Below are positions 35,715 to 38,637 of a DNA stretch of 38,637 bases, in pieces. The stretch's first letter is position 1. Each line of letters opens with the position of its first letter. Source of the DNA: Tannerella sp. GTDB taxonomy: Bacteria; Bacteroidota; Bacteroidia; Bacteroidales; Tannerellaceae. The notes beneath the pieces were generated by a model. The model worked only from the letters and a program-made list of their open reading frames with translations. It searched no databases and was not told where the DNA came from. The position numbers and the translations under genes were made by a program. Location of the stretch: assembly GCA_031265585.1 (NCBI GenBank), contig JAISCL010000359.1:1-38637 (forward strand), read 5' to 3'.

Positions 35715-37034
35715 TCAGATCCCGCTGAAATCCACGCCGTCGAACAGCAGGGACGGGATACGCCAGCTGGACGAAAGGCGGGCGTCGTTGCCGGTTTCCA
35801 CCAGGCGGCTCCAGAGTTCAAGCATATTTCCCGTAATGTTCATTTCGTTTACCGGCTGCGTTGTCCGGCCGTTTTCGACCAGGAATCCTTCGATCCCGTA
35901 CGAAAAATCGCCGGTCGTGCTGTTGCAGTTTCCCCCGTTGAAGCCGGTCACCAGGATGCCTTTGCCGGCGGACTGCAGCAGTCCGTCCAGGCCGTTCGCG
36001 CCGGGCGGCACGGTCAGTATGGACGGCGAGCCGACGGTTTGCGGCATCTTCATCTTGTTTGCATTATACGTATCCAGGTAGTATTCCGTCAGTGTTCCGG
36101 CGTCAAATACCGTGATTTTCCGGGTTGCCACTCCCTCGCTGTCAAAGTAGCGGGCGCCGGAGGCTTTCACCAGGTGCGGCTCGTCGACAAGCGTCATTTT
36201 ATCGCCGAACACTTTGCGGCCCTTTTTATCCAGCAGGAAGGAATCCTTTTGCTGGATGGAAGACCCGTGGATGGCGCCGATGACGGGCGACAGCAGGCGG
36301 CGCGCGTTCATGAAATCAACGATCATCGGCATCCTGGCGGAGGCTATTTTCCGCTGTCCCAGCTTTTGGAGGGCGCGTTCCAGCGCTTTTCGACCGATCC
36401 CGTCCTTTTGCAGCGTGTCAAAATACAGGGAAGACTCGTGCCAGTAGGAGCCGGGGCGGGCGTCGCCTTCGCCTTTGATGCTGGCTTCTCCGAAGAGGGA
36501 AAAGTAGGAATCGGCCGTTTCCCCCTCGAAGCCGTTGCTGGCGATCCGGTAGCTGAAGTTCTCACTGTCGGAGTAGGACGAACTCGCATCTACGACACGC
36601 GGGTCCTTTCCCGTCATTTCATCGCATACGCGCATGGCGAGGGCCACCTTGTCGTCCGGCTGCAGGCTTGCGAACGTCCTGTCGTATAACTGCAGGTCCG
36701 GGCTTCCGCCCCTGTAGTAGAGGGATTCGTCCGGAAGCGCATGGGCTTCGTCTTCGGCCAGGTAGCGGGTTGATTCGATCCCGTTGCGGATGAATTTCCC
36801 CAGTTCTTCCCTTTCGAGGCGGTTCGTTGAGATGGCGCCGAAGCGTCCGTCCACGAACAGCTGTATGGACAGGCCGTTTTCGGAAGCCTGCTGCAGGCGG
36901 TCCATTTTCATGCCCCGGATTTCGAACGAGGCATTCGAGTTACTGTACAGGCTCAGGCGCGCGGCCCGGCATCCGTTCTTCAGGGCATATTCCATGGCCC
37001 ACTGTGCGAGTTTTTTCTGTTCATCTGTGATCAT
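35715..37034 (-). CDS. tldE: TldE/PmbA-type metalloprotease homologue
   Basis: A 439-residue member of the TldD/PmbA family, the partner without the HExxxH zinc motif. MITDEQKKLAQWAMEYALKNGCRAARLSLY is the usual N-terminal helix and strand. RKITVFDAGTLTEYYLDTYNANK, the glycine-rich SILTVPPGANGLDGLL, and GNCNSTTGDFSYGIEGFLVENG match the TldE C-terminal half. In E. coli TldD and TldE form a heterodimeric protease that degrades unfolded peptides and helps mature microcin B17. Its start is 1 bp after the tldD stop. A strong terminator follows. Confidence 0.9.
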   Translation of the reverse strand: MITDEQKKLAQWAMEYALKNGCRAARLSLYSNSNASFEIRGMKMDRLQQASENGLSIQLFVDGRFGAISTNRLEREELGKFIRNGIESTRYLAEDEAHALPDESLYYRGGSPDLQLYDRTFASLQPDDKVALAMRVCDEMTGKDPRVVDASSSYSDSENFSYRIASNGFEGETADSYFSLFGEASIKGEGDARPGSYWHESSLYFDTLQKDGIGRKALERALQKLGQRKIASARMPMIVDFMNARRLLSPVIGAIHGSSIQQKDSFLLDKKGRKVFGDKMTLVDEPHLVKASGARYFDSEGVATRKITVFDAGTLTEYYLDTYNANKMKMPQTVGSPSILTVPPGANGLDGLLQSAGKGILVTGFNGGNCNSTTGDFSYGIEGFLVENGRTTQPVNEMNITGNMLELWSRLVETGNDARLSSSWRIPSLLFDGVDFSGI

Positions 37035-37035
37035 A

Positions 37036-38571
37036 TCAGCTTTCTCCTCCTACGGTTAATTTACTTACCAGCGCCGACGGCATACCCAGCGTCACGGGGC
37101 ACGACTGTCCGTCCTTGCCGCACGTCCAGGAGCCTTCATCCATTTCAAAGTTGGATCCCGTCATGGTGATGTCGGCCAGCGCTTTCGGCCCGTTTCCTAT
37201 TATATTAATGTCCTTGACCGGCTGTGTCAGTTTTCCGTCCTCGATCAGGTATCCGTTTTTCACGAAGAACGTGAAATCCCCGGCGCCGATCTGCACCTGT
37301 CCGTTGGTGAATTTGGACACATAGACGCCCCGCTTCACGGAGGCAATAATTTCCTCTTCGCTGTAATTGCCCGCTTCCATGTAAGTCGCCCGCATCCGGG
37401 GGATGGGTATGGCGCGGAACGATTCGCGGCGTCCGTTACCCGTCGGCGCCACGCCGTAAAACTTCGCACTGATACGGTCATGCAGGTAGCTGGCGAGTAT
37501 CCCCCCGCGCACGATGTACGTCTTCTGTCCCTCGATCCCCTCGTCGTCGATATTGACGGCGCCCCGGTTGAAACGGAGGGTGCCGTCATCCACAATATTA
37601 ATGTGCGGGTCGCAGACTTTTTTATTCAGCTTATCCGAAAAAATGGATGTGTTTTTCCGGTTGAAATCCGCCTCAAAGGCGTGCCCGATAGCTTCGTGGA
37701 GCAAAATGCCCGAACCTCCCGCGCCCATGACAACGGGCATCTCTCCCGCCTTCGGCTTCACGGAGCTGAAAAGGATGGAGGTGCTTTCGACGGCTTCCTT
37801 TACGACCGTGTCCACCAGCCGGTCCGTAAGAAATTCAGCGCCCATGCGGAAGGCCCTCGAAGCGCCGTTGCTTTCCATCCGCTCGCCGTCGGCCATGATA
37901 CACTGTGCGCCGATCGTGACCATCGGCCGGTAGTCGCGGCAATACAGCCCTTCGGAATTGCAAAACAGGATGTGCGACGTCCGGTCGCTCAGCCATGCGG
38001 AGACTTTCGTGACCCGGCTGTCGGCTTCAAACAGCCGGTCGTTAATCTTCTGCAGGTACGGCATCCGGTCTTTCACCGTGACGTCCTCCCATCCGGTCTC
38101 AATTTCGTATAACCGGTTTTTCACCCGGATCTCCGTCAGGTTGACCGGTCCCGGCGAAGCCGTCCCGCCGTTCGCGATACGCGCCGCCGTACGCGCTGCA
38201 CGCAGCATGTCCTCCGGCGTGATGTTTTCGACATACGCATACCCGGTCCGGTCGCCGGCAACCACCCGCACGCCCATTCCGAAATCAATATTGGAATAGG
38301 CACGGTTCACCGCTCCGTCCTGCAGGCTGATGCTGTTCGAAAAGGTGTGTTCAAAAAACAGGTCGGCATAATCCCCGCCCTTTTCCAGTGCAGCGGACAA
38401 TACTTTCTTCAGGTCGTCGCCGGCAACGCCGAAATGCCCCGCCGCAAAGTCCGTCACAGATGATTCCGCGCTCCATCCGCCGGGATTGCCGTTACCGAAC
38501 ACCGACGGCGCGGCGAACGATCCTACCATAAGCCCTCCCGCCTTAATAAAATTTCTCCTGTTAAATCGCAT
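37036..38571 (-). CDS. tldD: TldD-type zinc metalloprotease with twin-arginine-like signal
   Basis: A 511-residue TldD homologue, the catalytic subunit. The zinc motif HEAIGHAFEAD (HExxxH plus downstream D) is intact. DFGMGVRVVAGDRTGYAYVEN, FNRGAVNIDDEGIEGQKTYIV, and the C-terminal ITMTGSNFEMDEGSWTCGKDGQ are family marks. It opens with MRFNRRNFIKAGGLMVGSFA, an RR-hydrophobic signal like those of Tat substrates, so the protein may act outside the cytoplasm, unlike E. coli TldD. It is the first gene of a tldD-tldE operon. TldE has no such signal, so export of the pair would need co-transport. Confidence 0.92.
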   Translation of the reverse strand: MRFNRRNFIKAGGLMVGSFAAPSVFGNGNPGGWSAESSVTDFAAGHFGVAGDDLKKVLSAALEKGGDYADLFFEHTFSNSISLQDGAVNRAYSNIDFGMGVRVVAGDRTGYAYVENITPEDMLRAARTAARIANGGTASPGPVNLTEIRVKNRLYEIETGWEDVTVKDRMPYLQKINDRLFEADSRVTKVSAWLSDRTSHILFCNSEGLYCRDYRPMVTIGAQCIMADGERMESNGASRAFRMGAEFLTDRLVDTVVKEAVESTSILFSSVKPKAGEMPVVMGAGGSGILLHEAIGHAFEADFNRKNTSIFSDKLNKKVCDPHINIVDDGTLRFNRGAVNIDDEGIEGQKTYIVRGGILASYLHDRISAKFYGVAPTGNGRRESFRAIPIPRMRATYMEAGNYSEEEIIASVKRGVYVSKFTNGQVQIGAGDFTFFVKNGYLIEDGKLTQPVKDINIIGNGPKALADITMTGSNFEMDEGSWTCGKDGQSCPVTLGMPSALVSKLTVGGES

Positions 38572-38609
38572 AATTGTTTGTTTATTGTACTGTTTTTTCC
38601 CATAGGCGG

Positions 38610-38617
38610 CAAAATTA
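38610..38617 (-). promoter_or_regulatory. Bacteroidetes-type -7 element for tldD-tldE
   Basis: The minus strand reads TAATTTTG followed by CCGCC, an exact TAnnTTTG match, 38 bp before the tldD ATG. The -33 region is cut off near the window edge. Confidence 0.5.
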
Positions 38618-38637
38618 CATGAAAATTTCAGATTTCC

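Noticed and set aside
35658-36689. 343-aa plus-strand ORF opposite tldE
   Set aside because: Antisense shadow; the composition is not protein-like and TldE on the other strand is unambiguous.

Overview
The window looks like a Bacteroidales chromosome. Support comes from an acn-icd-gltA operon, a Bacteroidetes-type alpha-2-macroglobulin lipoprotein, an AAA-ATPase-like/PD-(D/E)XK protein, a TldD/TldE pair with an RR signal on TldD, a degenerate HU-like protein, and TAnnTTTG-type promoter elements. A Tannerellaceae/Dysgonomonadaceae-like genome is a guess only. No rRNA, tRNA or CRISPR array was seen.

Layout. 1-0.5 kb: gene-free, with an (AG)18 microsatellite. 0.5-9.9 kb: AAA/PD-(D/E)XK protein (-), 2042-residue alpha-2-macroglobulin lipoprotein (-), N-acetylmuramoyl-alanine amidase (+). 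9.9-22.2 kb: one tightly packed minus-strand operon, visibly more AT-rich than its surroundings. 22.3-23.3 kb: a CD225/dispanin-like membrane protein and a 56-residue ORF. 23.3-28.8 kb: 22-bp tandem palindromes, then a graveyard of decayed genes and transposons (HU-like, IS1 InsA, AlbA_2, Fic, a DDE transposase, IS91, and an IS4 element with perfect 24-bp inverted repeats). 28.9-38.6 kb: L,D-transpeptidase, gltA-icd-acn, a 21-bp minisatellite, a YhcH-family protein, TldE and TldD.

The main discovery is the operon at 9.9-22.2 kb. In transcription order it holds a 30-residue peptide missed by the ORF track (basic N-terminal half, then CCDCFGGGCRCKD), an intrinsic-terminator-like hairpin, five consecutive paralogous radical SAM/SPASM proteins, a three-TM protein with TrkA-N/RCK-like domains, a sixth radical SAM/SPASM paralogue, a B12-binding-type radical SAM protein, and a formyltransferase. 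Genes overlap by up to 17 bp or are separated by 2-16 bp. This has the architecture of a RiPP (ribosomally made, post-translationally modified peptide) pathway. One tiny Cys/Gly-rich substrate faces six related SPASM enzymes, one cobalamin-type radical SAM enzyme and one formyltransferase. No ABC exporter, C39 peptidase or GG leader is visible. I do not recognise this combination as a described system; product and function are inference.

The flanking core genes serve envelope maintenance (amidase, L,D-transpeptidase, macroglobulin), the oxidative TCA branch to 2-oxoglutarate, and proteolysis (TldD/TldE). TldD/TldE homologues mature some peptides elsewhere, but any link to this cluster is speculative.
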